DNA of 64,000 nucleotides from Metridium senile (taxonomy: Eukaryota > Cnidaria > Anthozoa > Actiniaria > Metridiidae), in NCBI GenBank assembly GCA_949775045.1, contig OX459101.1:12140347-12204346 (forward strand), in the 5' to 3' direction. The notes beneath the pieces were generated by a model that was given only the letters and a program-made list of their open reading frames with translations, was not told the origin of the DNA and searched no databases. Below, one piece after another: positions 40,721 to 52,192 of the stretch. A program made the translations under genes and the position numbers. Within the stretch, counting starts at the first letter, position 1; each line of letters opens with the position of its first letter.

Positions 40721-41928
40721 GTACCGTGGCATGAACCAAGTACCATACTATGAACCGAGTACCATAGCATGAACCAAGGTACCATGACATGAACCAAGGT
40801 ACCATGACATGAACCAAGGTACGTACCATGGCATGAACCAAGGTACAATGACATGAACCAAGCTAAGTACCGTGGCATGAACCAAGGTACCATGACATGA
40901 ACCAAGGTACCATGACATGAACCAAGGTACCATGACATGAACCAAGGTACGTACCATGGCATGAACCAAGGTACAATGACATGAACCAAGCTAAGTACCG
41001 TGGCATGAACCAAGGTACCATGACATGAACCAAGGTACCATGACATGAACCAAGGTACCATGACATGAACCAAGGTACGTACCATGGCATGAACCAAGGT
41101 ACAATGACATGAACCAAGCTAAGTACCGTGGCATGAACCAAGGTACCATGACATGAACCAAGGTACCATGACATGAACCAAGGTACCATGACATGAACCA
41201 AGGTACGTACCATGGCATGAACCAAGGTACAATGACATGAACCAAGCTAAGTACCGTGGCATGAACCAAGGTACCATGACATGAACCAAGGTACCATGAC
41301 ATGAACCAAGCTACCATGACATGAACCAAGGTACGTACCATAGCATGAACCAAGGTACCATGACATGAACCAAGGTACCATGACATAAACCAAGCTAGGT
41401 ACCGTGGTATGAACCAAGGTACCATGACATGAACCAAGGTACGTACCATGGCATGAACCAAGGTACCGTGGCATGAACCAAGGTACCATGACATGAACCA
41501 AAGTACATACCATGGCATGAATCAAGGTACCATAGCATGAACCAAGGTACAATGACATGAACCAAGCTAAGTACCGTGGCATGAACCAAGGTACGTACCA
41601 TGGCATGAACCAAGGTACAATGACATGAACCAAGCTAAGTACCGTGGCATGAACCAAGGTACCATGACATGAACCAAGGTACCATGACATGAACCAAGGT
41701 ACGTACCATGGCATGAACCAAGGTACCGTGGCATGAACCAAGGTACGTACCATGGCATGAACCAAGGTACGTAGCATAGCATGAACCAAGGTACCGTGGA
41801 ATGAACCAAGGTACCGTGGAATGAACCAAGGTACGTACCATGGCATGAACCAAGGTACGTACCATGGCATGAACCAAGGTACGTACCATGACATGAACCA
41901 AGGTACCATGACATGAACCAAGGTACCA
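40721..41928. repeat. Minisatellite array, unit 3, left part, with 128-bp higher-order repeat
   Basis: Between about 40770 and 41290 the monomers are ordered as 20+20+20+24+20+24 bp, repeated with a 128-bp period and nearly no differences. Further left and right the order is less regular. The array is interrupted at 41929 by a transposon and resumes at 42616. Confidence 0.95.
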
Positions 41929-42615
41929 CTCAGGTGTGTTAAGGCCTGGTTTTTTTTCAAATTACGATTTTTTTTGTTTCTTTTCTAAAACAGTGGGTTT
42001 TAGACATATCGTAATCATTCGTTTATGGAAGATGTAGTTCCAGATTGTAAACCCTTTGATATGAAATTTTTTTCATTTTGTTGGTCACGTGACTTTAAGG
42101 CAGCAAAAACGGTTTTTTGAAAACGGGGAACATTTGTCCTTTCCCAATCAAGCTGAAATTCGCATGGTTTTTATATATTAATCGAAGGCATATGACACCG
42201 CCTTTTAATCGTGTCTATCTTCATGGAGCAAAAAGATATTAAGGAAAAACTTACATGCAAAATAGGTCACGTGACCTTTTTTCTAAAATAACTCTCTACA
42301 TAAGGTATTTTTCCAAACGCAAAAGGCGTAGTTGTAAAGACTTCTATAACAGAAACAAAATAACACATTGCTCGTTAAAATCGAAGAATTCTTTGTGTTC
42401 CCCATTTTTAATCAAAATTTCTAAGCTAATAATTTGGTGTACCTTGTCACGTGACATCCCTTCCAATGTGAACATGTAGCAGAAAGTTTCACTTAAAGTA
42501 TATTTGACAAAATATACCAACCTATTAAAGATTCCTACTAAGAAAAGGCCACGATTCTCTTTAAACCTATTTTCTTATGCAAAATAGGCTCAAACCAGGC
42601 CTTAACACACCTGAG
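41929..42615. mobile_element. 687-bp TIR element inside the minisatellite
   Basis: CTCAGGTGTGTTAAGGCCTG (41929) and CAGGCCTTAACACACCTGAG (42615) are perfect 24-bp inverted ends when GTTT/AAAC is included. The flanking CA on each side, compared with the intact monomer (GGTACCATGACATG), indicates a 2-bp target duplication. The interior has three TCACGTGA sites at 42085, 42267 and 42447, about 180 bp apart. A 74-codon frame (42255-42479) has no recognisable domain. Non-autonomous. Confidence 0.9.
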
Positions 42616-42843
42616 CATGACATGAACCAAGGTACCGTGGCATGAATCATGGTACGTACCATGACATAAACCAAGGTACGTACCATGACATAAACCAAGC
42701 TAGGTACCGTGGCATGAACCAAGGTACCATGGCATGAACCAAGGTACCATGGCATGAACCAAGGTACCATGGCATGAACCAAGGTACTATGGCATGAACC
42801 AGGGTACCATGGCATGAACCAGGGTACCATGGCATGAACCAAG
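42616..42843. repeat. Minisatellite array, unit 3, right part
   Basis: About eleven monomers, mainly GGTACCATGGCATGAACCAA, ending at AAGGGAACGGACATGC as in every unit. Confidence 0.95.
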
Positions 42844-43729
42844 GGAACGGACATGCTTTGCTCAACTCTGTTTACGTTTTATATGACTTTGTTGATTGCC
42901 TGTCAATCATGGTTCTTGACGTCATTTATCACGTGACTCGTGGGGAAATATTGTATAACTCTTCGTGAATTTGTTCGATATTGATCAAATCTGGACAAAC
43001 ACACTTTGCATGACTTTGTTGACTTGCCCTGTCAATCATGGTATTTTCCTTTGTTGAAGGAAAACTAGGATTGTTGACAATTTCTTTGGTAACATTTTCA
43101 ATCAAATGTTTTTGATATTTTCAAGACACTTTGATATTTTGAGTTTACGACAACTAAAGCCGTTTTATGAAAATTCAGGGCGTGCCCAGAACGGAAATAC
43201 TCCTGATTGCAATATTTATTTACCAGAAAAACAAATCTACTTTGTTATTTTGTCTCTGAAAATTACGAGGATACTTTTCATAAACGCTCGAAATTAAGAG
43301 TTTTGCCCTTTCAATGGAAGTCATGGAACGTGGAAGTGTGTAGTATCTCAAAACAGGTTCGCAAATTTCTGCTAATTCTAAACTTTCTTTTATTGAATTA
43401 TGTTTTTTTGCTCACTTGGTACAACACCAATTATATTATAAATTGTTGGAGAAGAGAAACAAACAGTATTTATTTATTAAAGAGTAATAAGGGAAACAAC
43501 ATTTACTACAATGATTGACAACAGTGTTGGCACGAATGTGATAAAGCCAGTTTAGCACTGCTGAAATTCTACTACTCCCCTCCCTCTGGTAATGTTAAGG
43601 AGGGAGTCATTGTTTGGTGCTTATGTGGTTTACCTATTAAACATCAACATTGATGTGGGGGGAAGGGGGATAAGCTTTTTTAAATACTTAAAATAAACAA
43701 TGTAGACTCTTTGAGATAAAATACTAAAA
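42844..43729 (+). other. Unit 4 leader block with a 103-codon frame
   Basis: Near-identical to 35811-36690; frame at 43207-43518. Same caution applies. Confidence 0.35.
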
Positions 43730-44185
43730 TATCGTTCCAAGTAGTTTTGACAAAGATTGTAGATATTTAGTGGAATCACTCATTTCCAGAGCAATATTAT
43801 TAACACATACATTAATCGAATTAATCTGACGCTTATGGGATGACGTTATTATAATATCCTTGCACTTCTTAATATTCATTGATAATTTATTTGCACCAAT
43901 CCAGTCGTTAAGATTCAGTTCAGAGTTAAGTTATTGTGTTCAACCTTCAATTCAAATTCTATTTCCCGGAAGTATGTATCATCAGCGAAAAGACGGAAGT
44001 TTAGTATACAATTACAATTTGCTGTGTCGTTAATATATATGAGGAAGAGGAATGGACCCAAATTAGATCCCTGAGGCACACCACAGCAAGTCAAAAGTAA
44101 ACTGCAAAAATGACCTTTAATGTCGACAAATTGTTTATCCATGCAATATATTTGTTTAAAACCGTCGCATGTATGTACAATTACT
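43730..44185 (-). pseudogene. LINE reverse transcriptase pseudogene, unit 4
   Basis: Same content as unit 3 (GVPQGSNLGPFLF, LFADDTY, frameshift, NLNDWIGANKLSMN) with only a few changes. Confidence 0.85.
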
Positions 44186-44427
44186 GAACTGAGTAGTGGT
44201 TAGTCAAATAATTGTCTCTTTAATGAATACATCCATAGCTACTCACTACATAAAAACACTGAGTAGTGGTTACTCAAATAAATGAGTAAATCGGTGCGTG
44301 CACCATGATCCATGTACATAAATAAATGTTTTTTCAAATTAAGAAACTTCAATTTCTTTGTTTAAAAATTCATTTTTCTTCACTAAATGAATAATTGTTT
44401 TTAGTAGAAAACTGCAGAGTGATTTTC

Positions 44428-45069
44428 TCAGTTTTGTACTAATGAAGTGTTATTTTGCGATTGCATCCCCTCGCCTAGGCCTCTCGTAGAACACGAAACA
44501 CGACTGTCGTGACGGCCTCCTCTTCGACACATTCTGCACATAGCTCTCTTAAACTCCCCAATCCTGAACATGTAAACGATAATATTGATACCAGAATTAC
44601 AACACGCCAAAGCTTTGAGAAATAGAAAGAGATTCTCGGAAAGAGGCATGTCATTGACAATCATTGTCTGTACCATGAAGTAGATGTTAATTGGGTAAAT
44701 AGTTATTAGAGATGCTAGTGCCACTACGAACAGAGTAACAGCAAGTTTACGCTCTTTGAAAAGGCTTCTTTGGTGGTGGTTGCGTATACGTACGGTTCTG
44801 CGTCTCATTTTCCCCAACAAAGCGCAGTAAGCGATGATAATGGTCAACAGAGCTAGCTGTGAAAATACTACATCGGAGTAGATAAAAACAGCGTCGATTG
44901 AAACAACCCCAACTGTACTAGCGAGATAGAGCGCTGATAGCACAGAAGCTAGAACCCAAGGAATCGCGACCAAAACTATGTAAGGACTTTTTCCAGCATT
45001 TCGATGCTTTGTTGGATATCCTACAGCCCAAAGCCGCTCTACTGCTACGGTAGCAACAGTAAACAGTGA
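44428..45069 (-). pseudogene. GPCR fragment 5a: TM3 to C-terminus
   Basis: 213 codons from SLFTVATVAVERLWAVGYP to TGA 44428 match copy 4 closely (VAIPWVLA, MRRRTVRIRNHHQ). Homology stops abruptly at 45069, where the GTATGTTTTTTCGGCTGCTA block begins; that block occurs again at 56648. TM1, TM2 and the start are missing, so this cannot make a normal receptor. The reading frame itself is undamaged, so the truncation is recent. Confidence 0.9.
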
Positions 45070-45394
45070 AGTATGTTTTTTCGGCTGCTAGGCGAGTTTT
45101 CGTCCATCCCATAGCAGTCAAGTGATTAAAAATGCGGCATTGATATCGACCACAATAATCGTATCCGCTATACTATTAATTTATATAATAGCCTAAAAGT
45201 CATTAAGGTGTTTTGAGCCTTTGTTTAATAATTATATTTTGAGACTATTACACAAGGATTTTAATTTAAAAGGTAATATCAATGTCATTTGGCTGGGTGC
45301 ATGTCAAACTGCATGACGTATGCAAATCAGTGTTTCATATCGCATCGGACTAGATCTTTACGACCTCTTTACCCTCGACCGTAATGAGACGTAA
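45070..45394. repeat. Rearrangement junction block, shared with 56648
   Basis: 45070-45240 matches 56648-56800 and, from the ATATCGACCACAATAATCG word, also the spacers at 25415, 33825, 39690 and 48205. On the - strand it reads TAMGWTKTRLAAEKTY, a conserved short frame of unknown meaning. It marks the point where receptor 5a was cut. Confidence 0.6.
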
Positions 45395-45668
45395 TACTAA
45401 AATCGTGCCAACTACTTTTGACAAAGATTGTAGGTATTTAGTGGAATCGCATATTTGCATAGCATTGTTATTGACACATACATTTATTGAATTAATCTGA
45501 AAGTTATGGGGTGAAGTAATTAAAATGTACTTGCACTTCTTAATATTCATTGATGATTCATTGGATGCACCACATCCAGTCATATAGATTGCTTTGTTCA
45601 GAGTTAAGTTTTTGTATTAAATCTTCTATTCAAATTTAATTTTCTGGAAATATATTCGTATCATTTCA
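45395..45668 (-). pseudogene. Second, more diverged RT fragment in unit 4
   Basis: The frame shows NIKKCKYILITSPHNFQINS, VCVNNNAMQICDSTKYL: the RT region after the FADD motif. It matches the fragment at 9586-9720 (CCAGTCATATAGATTGCTTT) better than those of units 1-5. It ends at CGTATCAT, where the frame at 45669 begins. Confidence 0.7.
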
Positions 45669-45935
45669 GAAGAAAGTAGTAGTCAATCGGCTCCTTCTAC
45701 TCCATCAAAAATTTCAAGTAGTTCATCGTCTCCAACTTTCTTCAGCACCCCTAAAACACAATCTTTCCCATCACTACCAGACTTTTTACACACGCCCAAA
45801 ACAAGTAAAGAAAAACCTAACAAGTGGATTAAATATCAAGATTCTGATGAAAATAGAGGTGTTGTGAAGCCCCCACGGCGTTCAGAAAGATTGAGAGCGA
45901 TTGTATACTCCTTGCCTGGATGGCAGAACTTTTGA
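45669..45935 (+). CDS. Exon-like 88-codon open frame of unknown function
   Basis: Immediately after TTTCAG (a good splice acceptor) an open frame reads EESSSQSAPSTPSKISSSSS, STPKTQSFPSLPDFLHTPK, KWIKYQDSDEN, PPRRSERLRAIVYSLPGWQN and ends FTGA. There is no ATG near the start. Ser/Pro-rich linker followed by a basic RRSERLR segment resembles the C-terminal ends of retroelement polyproteins or a nuclear protein tail, but I recognise no family. CGAAATAAACATAG at 45989 could be its polyadenylation signal. It is unique to this junction. Confidence 0.4.
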   Translation, partial: EESSSQSAPSTPSKISSSSSSPTFFSTPKTQSFPSLPDFLHTPKTSKEKPNKWIKYQDSDENRGVVKPPRRSERLRAIVYSLPGWQNF

Positions 45936-46392
45936 ATATCAATAATTAGATGAAAGTTTAATGCAATATTTGTAGGTGTTGTATTATCGAAATAAACATA
46001 GTTTATACTACTGGTCAGTGGTCTTTCCTAAAATAGTTTTACACATGCATGGTGTAATGAATATGTGATAACTCAGAATTCATGTTTTGCTTTTGTGTTG
46101 TTTTTTGAAAATAATCATAAATGCAAATCAAGTTAGCAGAAGGAGCAAGTGTTTATATTGATCGCGTGTTTAAGAACAATAGACCACCCGCCATATTGAA
46201 CATATAGACGAGCAGGATAACAAACGACTTAGAATAAAACCCTTTTCCAACAAAAGAATATCAATTAGAATCTGTCACAGCCTAATGGTAAATGCAATGG
46301 CCTTCAAATCCTAGCCTCGTGGGGTCGATCCCCGGTGTTGCCACTTCTATTTATATTTGGAAAAATATTTTATATAGTAAAACTTAGAGATA
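45936..46392. other. Unique segment between GPCR fragments, with tRNA-like sequence
   Basis: Follows the exon-like frame; no coding frame recognised. It ends in a short GAGATAGAGATAGAG run, which shares GAGATAGAGCGC with the receptor, a likely microhomology at the junction. Confidence 0.45.
46274..46342 (+). repeat. tRNA-derived sequence (SINE head or tRNA pseudogene)
   Basis: CAGCCTAATGGTAAATGC fits an A box with D-arm and GGGGTCGATCCCCGG fits a B box with T-arm, 33 bp apart. The acceptor ends (GTCACAG and GTTGCCA) pair poorly, so it is not a functional tRNA gene. Confidence 0.45.
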
Positions 46393-46809
46393 GAGATAGA
46401 GCGCTGATAGCACAGAAGCTAGAACCCAAGGAATCGCGATTAAAACTATGTAAGGACTTTTCCCAGCATTTCGATGCTTTGTTGGAAATCCTATAGCCCA
46501 AAGCCGCTCCACTGCTACGGTAGCTACAGTAAAGAGTGAACACATACGAAACAGATACAGTGACACAAGACGCCACACCGGTAAAATATCGCTACGTGTT
46601 CCTTGAAGCGTAAGACCATCTTCCACGCACAGAAGAACACTAGAAAATCCGACCAAGAGATCTGCAACGGACAAGCTTATAAGGAGAGCGTAAGAACGGC
46701 GTCTTAGTGCTCTAGTTCGAAGGAAGACGGCTAAGCAAACCGTATTGCCAACCAGGGTAAACCCTGAGATAAACACAAAGATGATCAATCGTGTTAAGAT
46801 TAAAGGCAT
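46393..46809 (-). pseudogene. GPCR fragment 5b: start to TM4
   Basis: 139 codons from ATG 46809 (MPLILTRL) through TM1, TM2, TM3 (VERLWAIGFPTKHR) to VLASVLSALYL, then homology stops. WAIGFP and IAIPW link it to copy 3, not to the copy-4-like 5a. It overlaps 5a over about 48 residues (TM3-TM4), so 5a and 5b are not halves of one interrupted gene. Confidence 0.9.
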
Positions 46810-47375
46810 ATCTGTGGGTCTGAAGAGTTTGCGTCCGCACTCCAAAACCACTTTTAAGTTTTGTTTTACAATGGATATATAACTGAGTTACTGACAATTT
46901 TACAGCTCAGAAAAAAAAATAAACTCAGACCACTTCACGATGATACGAGACTTGCTTTTTCATTGTGGACTAAGTTACCATTTTTACTGCGACTTACTTG
47001 AAGTGACTTGAACGGCAACACTTCTTACCACGAATTATATCATAGTTATATATAGAAACAACCTTTTGTCCTAATATCATATTTCATATAAAATTAATTT
47101 CTTTCCTACGTCTTTTGCCAAAAAAATAAATAAATACACAATTAAAATTGGCAATAAAATTATCAGATTACTATGATAATAAGTAGCAGTCGATTTCTGC
47201 TGTCAATTTTGACATATTTTTGAGTATCTTGTAAAAAATGTTTCTAAGAGCGGACCATTCAGTATGGGTTCCAAAAACATATATCAGTCAACATATAAAA
47301 CAGTCTAAAAGCTACTAGTGGTCTATCACGAATCCTTTATTCTGATTGGCTACTCTACTAATGGCCTATTGAGTG
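46810..47375 (-). promoter_or_regulatory. Conserved upstream block of GPCR fragment 5b
   Basis: TATA-like word at 47036-47057 and the possible first ATG (AATGAAAAAGCAAG) near 46960. It is nearly identical to unit 3, with a 4-bp insertion (ATAT) near 46876. Confidence 0.5.
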
Positions 47376-48890
47376 ATAGACCACTAGTAGCGAAAAGTGC
47401 CGGTTTTGTAAACTTTGAAAACGTTTCTTGCTTCTTCCAATTCTTGATATAGCTTAGCACTAAATGTAATGCTTTTCTTTAAATCGTAAATTGCAAATAC
47501 CAGCCAGAAAATGGCAAAAAAGCACATAATTTTGATGTTGTGTGAATGAATTTTGACTTGAATTAAGAGCGCGCGCTACTGACGCCATCACACGATTCTT
47601 CAGTTTGATTGAGAAAGCCAGATTAAAAATCTTTTCTTGAACTTTTCTTTATTCCTCCGTTGTTCAAATATGTATAGTAGTTTTAGCAGTAAAATTATGC
47701 TATTTTAAGCCGTTAAAACAAAAGTCTTGATGAAGAAAATGACTAAAACTGTGGAGAATTTCGATGTGTTTTGAACCATTTTCACTTGCCGTCACACGTC
47801 ATTGAGCGCGCGCTCGGTATTTTCACTTTCGATTATCTGTCATTCTTTCAAAATAAAACGATTGAAATGTTATTTTTCTTTCAAAATATGGCAAAGTTTG
47901 ACCAACTCGAAGACTCGGCCTCGTGGGCTATTGACTCGTAGACCATTCGGGCTGGGGGTCTAATTGTTAATTAAGATGTTTTGAGTCTTTGTTTCATAAT
48001 TATATTTTGAAACTACTACACAGTATTTCTTTAATTTCAAACGTAATATTTGCACTTTTCCCGGCCCGTGCCAGTAAATGGCATTATATTTAGCAAGTTC
48101 TTTTAATACTTAAACGAATAAAAACTAATTATTCTCAAAAGCGAATGAATTTTTTAAAATGTGAACCTTGTTACAAGCTAGTAATTAGAACGAGGCATGA
48201 TATCGACCACAATAATCGTATCCGTTGTACTATTAATTTATATAATAGCCTTAAAGTCATTAAGTTGTTTTGAGCCTTTGTTTAATAATTCTATTTTGAG
48301 ACTATATTATACAAGGATTTCTTTAATTTGAAATGTGATATCAATGACATTTGCCTGGATCTTAAACTAAATGACGTCTGCAAATTTCATTCACTGCAAG
48401 TTGAAACTCAGTTTCCAAAAACTCTCACAAAATAAAAGAAGCTAAAATGACATAAAAAACATTTAAAAAGATATTTCATTTTCGAGCAATAGTATTGAGC
48501 AAAGGAAAAACTTACAGACTAAAAATAATTGACGACTGGTCGTAATGTTTTTTTGGCACTTTTCCCGAGACAGTTTATACTATAAATGTACATAGTATAT
48601 TTCGCAAGTTCCGAAAAAAAAAAGATTATGATCTACTTCTTACGATATTAAAGAGGTTAAAAACCATACACACACAAGGGAGACATTGAAACGAACGAGC
48701 AAGCTAGTGATTGGAACGAGGCATTGATATCGATCAAAATAATCGTATCCGCTATTCGATTAATTTTATAGCAGCCTAAAAGTCATCAAAATATTTTAAA
48801 TCTATGTTTTTCGTGTATCTTTATTTAACTCATACACCACTACATGAAATTTCATATTTACGTCGTTGCAATGGTACAGAAAATCCAAAG
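47376..48890. other. Unit-common spacer, unit 4, no gene seen
   Basis: Aligns with 38876-40380 at very high identity. Confidence 0.5.
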
Positions 48891-49158
48891 TAAATATTAA
48901 ATGTTGACCTTTACGACATCTTTACGATCAACCGTAATGCGACGTAAGCAATTATCTTACGGACCTTTACGCTTAGCGTGAAGCTAAGTAATCTTTATCT
49001 TTAAGCTCACAGTAAATCAGCGTAAAAACATTTCACGTAATATTTACGTTAGACGTAACGCAACATAAAGGAGAATAAATTTTATCATTACGGTCACAGT
49101 AAAGAGACGTAAAGCGATATCAACATAATCTTTACGTTTTTTGAAAAGCAACATAACC
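48891..49158. repeat. TTACG/CGTAA-rich block, unit 4
   Basis: Same block with a few private changes (for example TTAGCGTGAAGC). Confidence 0.8.
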
Positions 49159-49233
49159 TTTTTATATTATGCTCGTTTATTATAAAGAGTCGCAAATATT
49201 GCTGAAATTAACGTTTTGGACCATAGTGTGAAC

Positions 49234-52192
49234 GTACCGTGGCATGAACCAAGTACCATACTATGAACCGAGTACCATAGCATGAACCAAGGTACCATGG
49301 CATGAACCAAGGTACCATGACATGAACCAAGCTAGGTACCGTGGCATGAACCAAGGTACCATGACATGAACCAAGGAACGTACCATGGCATGGACCAAAG
49401 TACTGTGGCATGAACCAAGGTACCATGGCATGAACCAAGGTACCATGACATAAACCAAGGTACGTACCATAGCATGAACCAAGGTACCATGACATGAACC
49501 AAGGTACGTACCATGGCATGAACCAAGGTACCATGACATGAACCAAGCTAGGTACCATGGCATGAACCAAGGTACCATGACATGAACCAAGGTACGTACC
49601 ATGGCATGAACCAAGGTACCATGACATGAACCAAGCTAGGTACCGTGGCATGAACCAAGGTACCATGACATGAACCAAGGTACGTACCATGGCATGGACC
49701 AAGGTACCGTGGCATGAACCAAGGTACCATGGCATGAACCAAGGTACCATGACATGAACCAAGGTACCATGGCATGAACCAAGGTACCATGACATGAACC
49801 AAGGTACGTACCATGGCATGGACCAAGGTACCGTGGCATGAACCAAGGTACCATGGCATGAACCAAGGTACCATGACATGAACCAAGGTACGTACCATGG
49901 CATGAACCAAGCTAGGTACCGTGGCATGAACCATGGTACCATGACATGAACCAAGGTACGTACCATGGCATGGACCAAGGTACCGTGGCATGAACCAAGG
50001 TACGTACCATGGCATGGGCCAAGGTACCATGGCATGGACCAAGGTACCGTGGATGAACCAAGGTACCATGGCATGAACCAAGGTACCATGACATGAACCA
50101 AGGTACGTACCATGGCATGGACCAAGGTACCGTGGCATGAACCAAGGTACCATGGCATGAACCAAGGTACCATGACATAAACCAAGGTACGTACCATAGC
50201 ATGAACCAAGGTACCATGACATGATCCAAGGTACGTACCATGGCATGAACCAAGGTACCATGACATGAACCAAGCTAGGTACCGTGGCATGAACCAAGGT
50301 ACCATGACATGAACCAAGGTACGTACCATGGCATGAACCAAGGTACCATGACATGAACCAAGCTAGGTACCGTGGCATGAACCAAGGTACCATGACATGA
50401 ACCAAGGTACGTACCATGGCATGGACCAAGGTACCGTGGCATGAACCAAGGTACCATGGCATGAACCAAGGTACCATGACATGAACCAAGGTACCATGGC
50501 ATGAACCAAGGTACCATGACATGAACCAAGGTACGTACCATGGCATGGACCAAGGTACCGTGGCATGAACCAAGGTACCATGGCATGAACCAAGGTACCA
50601 TGACATGAACCAAGGTACGTACCATGGCATGAACCAAGCTAGGTACCGTGGCATGAACCATGGTACCATGACATGAACCAAGGTACGTACCATGGCATGG
50701 ACCAAGGTACCGTGGCATGAACCAAGGTACCATGGTATGAACCAAGGTACCATGACATGAACCAAGGTACGTACCATGGCATGGACCAAGGTACCGTGGC
50801 ATGAACCAAGGTACCATGGCATGAACCAAGGTACCATGACATGAACCAAGGTACGTACCATGGCATGAACCAAGCTAGGTACCGTGGCATGAACCATGGT
50901 ACCATGACATGAACCAAGGTACGTACCATGGCATGGACCAAGGTACCGTGGCATGAACCAAGGTACCGTGGCATGAACCAAGGTACCATGGTATGAACCA
51001 AGGTACCATGACATGAACCAAGGTACGTACCATGGCATGGACCAAGGTACCATGGCATGGACCAAGGTACCATGGCATGGACCAAGGTACCGTGGATGAA
51101 CCAAGGTACCATGGCATGAACCAAGGTACCATGACATGAACCAAGGTACGTACCATGGCATGGACCAAGGTACCGTGGCATGAACCAAGGTACCATGGCA
51201 TGAACCAAGGTACCATGACATGAACCAAGGTACGTACCATGGCATGAACCAAGGTACCATGACATGAACTAAGCTAGGTACCGTGGCATGAACCATGGTA
51301 CCATGACATGAACCAAGGTACGTACCATGGCATGGACCAAGGTACCGTGGCATGAACCAAGGTACCATGGTATGAACCAAGGTACCATGACATGAACCAA
51401 GGTACGTACCATGGCATGGACCAAGGTACCATGGCATGGACCAAGGTACCGTGGATGAACCAAGGTACCATGGTATGAACCAAGGTACCATGACATGAAC
51501 AAAGGTACGTACCATGGCATGGACCAAGGTACCATGGCATGGACCAAGGTACCGTGGATGAACCAAGGTACCATGGCATGAACCAAGGTACCATGACATG
51601 AACCAAGGTACGTACCATGGCATGAACCAAGGTACCATGACATGAACCAAGGTACCATGACATGAACCAAGCTAGGTACCGTGGCATGAACCAAGGTACC
51701 ATGACATGAACCAAGGTACCATGACATGAACCAAGGTACGTACCATGGCATGAACCAAGGTACCATGACATGAACCAAGGTACGTACCATGGCATGAACC
51801 AAGGTACCATGACATGAACCAAGCTAGGTACCGTGGCATGAACCAAGGTACCGTGGAATGAACCAAGGTACCGTGGAATGAACCAAGGTACGTACCATGG
51901 CATGAACCAAGGTACGTACCATGGCATGAACCAAGGTACGTACCATGACATGAACCAAGGTACCATGACATGAACCAAGGTACCGTGACATGAACCAAGG
52001 TACCGTGGCATGAACCGAGGTACGTACCATGACATAAACCAAGGTACGTACCATGACATAAACCAAGCTAGGTACCGTGGCATGAACCAAGATACCATGG
52101 CATGAACCAAGGTACCATGGCATGAACCAGGGTACCATGGCATGAACCAAGGTACCATGGCATGAACCAGGGTACCATGGCATGAACCAAGG
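49234..52192. repeat. Minisatellite array, unit 4 (~2.96 kb), with ~727-bp higher-order repeat
   Basis: The longest array. Long blocks recur: the frame segment at 49636-49866 is repeated exactly at 50363-50593, an offset of 727 bp, and related blocks continue to about 51700. Monomer variants include CATGGACCAAGG and a GATGAACC deletion form. An uninterrupted 700-codon frame on the - strand (49548-51650) and others in the remaining frames arise only because no monomer has a stop in any - strand frame. Confidence 0.95.

Larger units (their letters stand above)
35811..42843. repeat. Segmental duplication unit 3 (GPCR copy 4)
   Basis: The simplest unit: leader, RT, receptor, upstream block, spacer, TTACG block, minisatellite. 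The only private insertion found is 41929-42615 inside the minisatellite. It can serve as the reference for empty sites of the other units. Confidence 0.9.
42844..52192. repeat. Segmental duplication unit 4, rearranged
   Basis: Leader, RT and the 3' part of a receptor (44428-45069) are followed by a jump to spacer sequence, a second partial RT block and a fragment of another receptor (46393-46809). The usual upstream block, spacer, TTACG block and the largest minisatellite follow. The unit thus appears to be a fusion of parts of two units. Confidence 0.85.

Noticed and set aside
40721..42843. Regular repeats that might be taken for a CRISPR array
   Set aside because: Monomers are contiguous with no unique spacers of constant length, in clearly eukaryotic DNA.
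44428..46809. One receptor gene split by a 1.3-kb insertion
   Set aside because: The two fragments overlap in TM3-TM4 and belong to different subgroups.
49548..51650. A 700-codon open frame on the - strand
   Set aside because: It lies wholly in the 20/24-bp minisatellite; overlapping frames are equally open and the monomers have no stop in any - strand frame.
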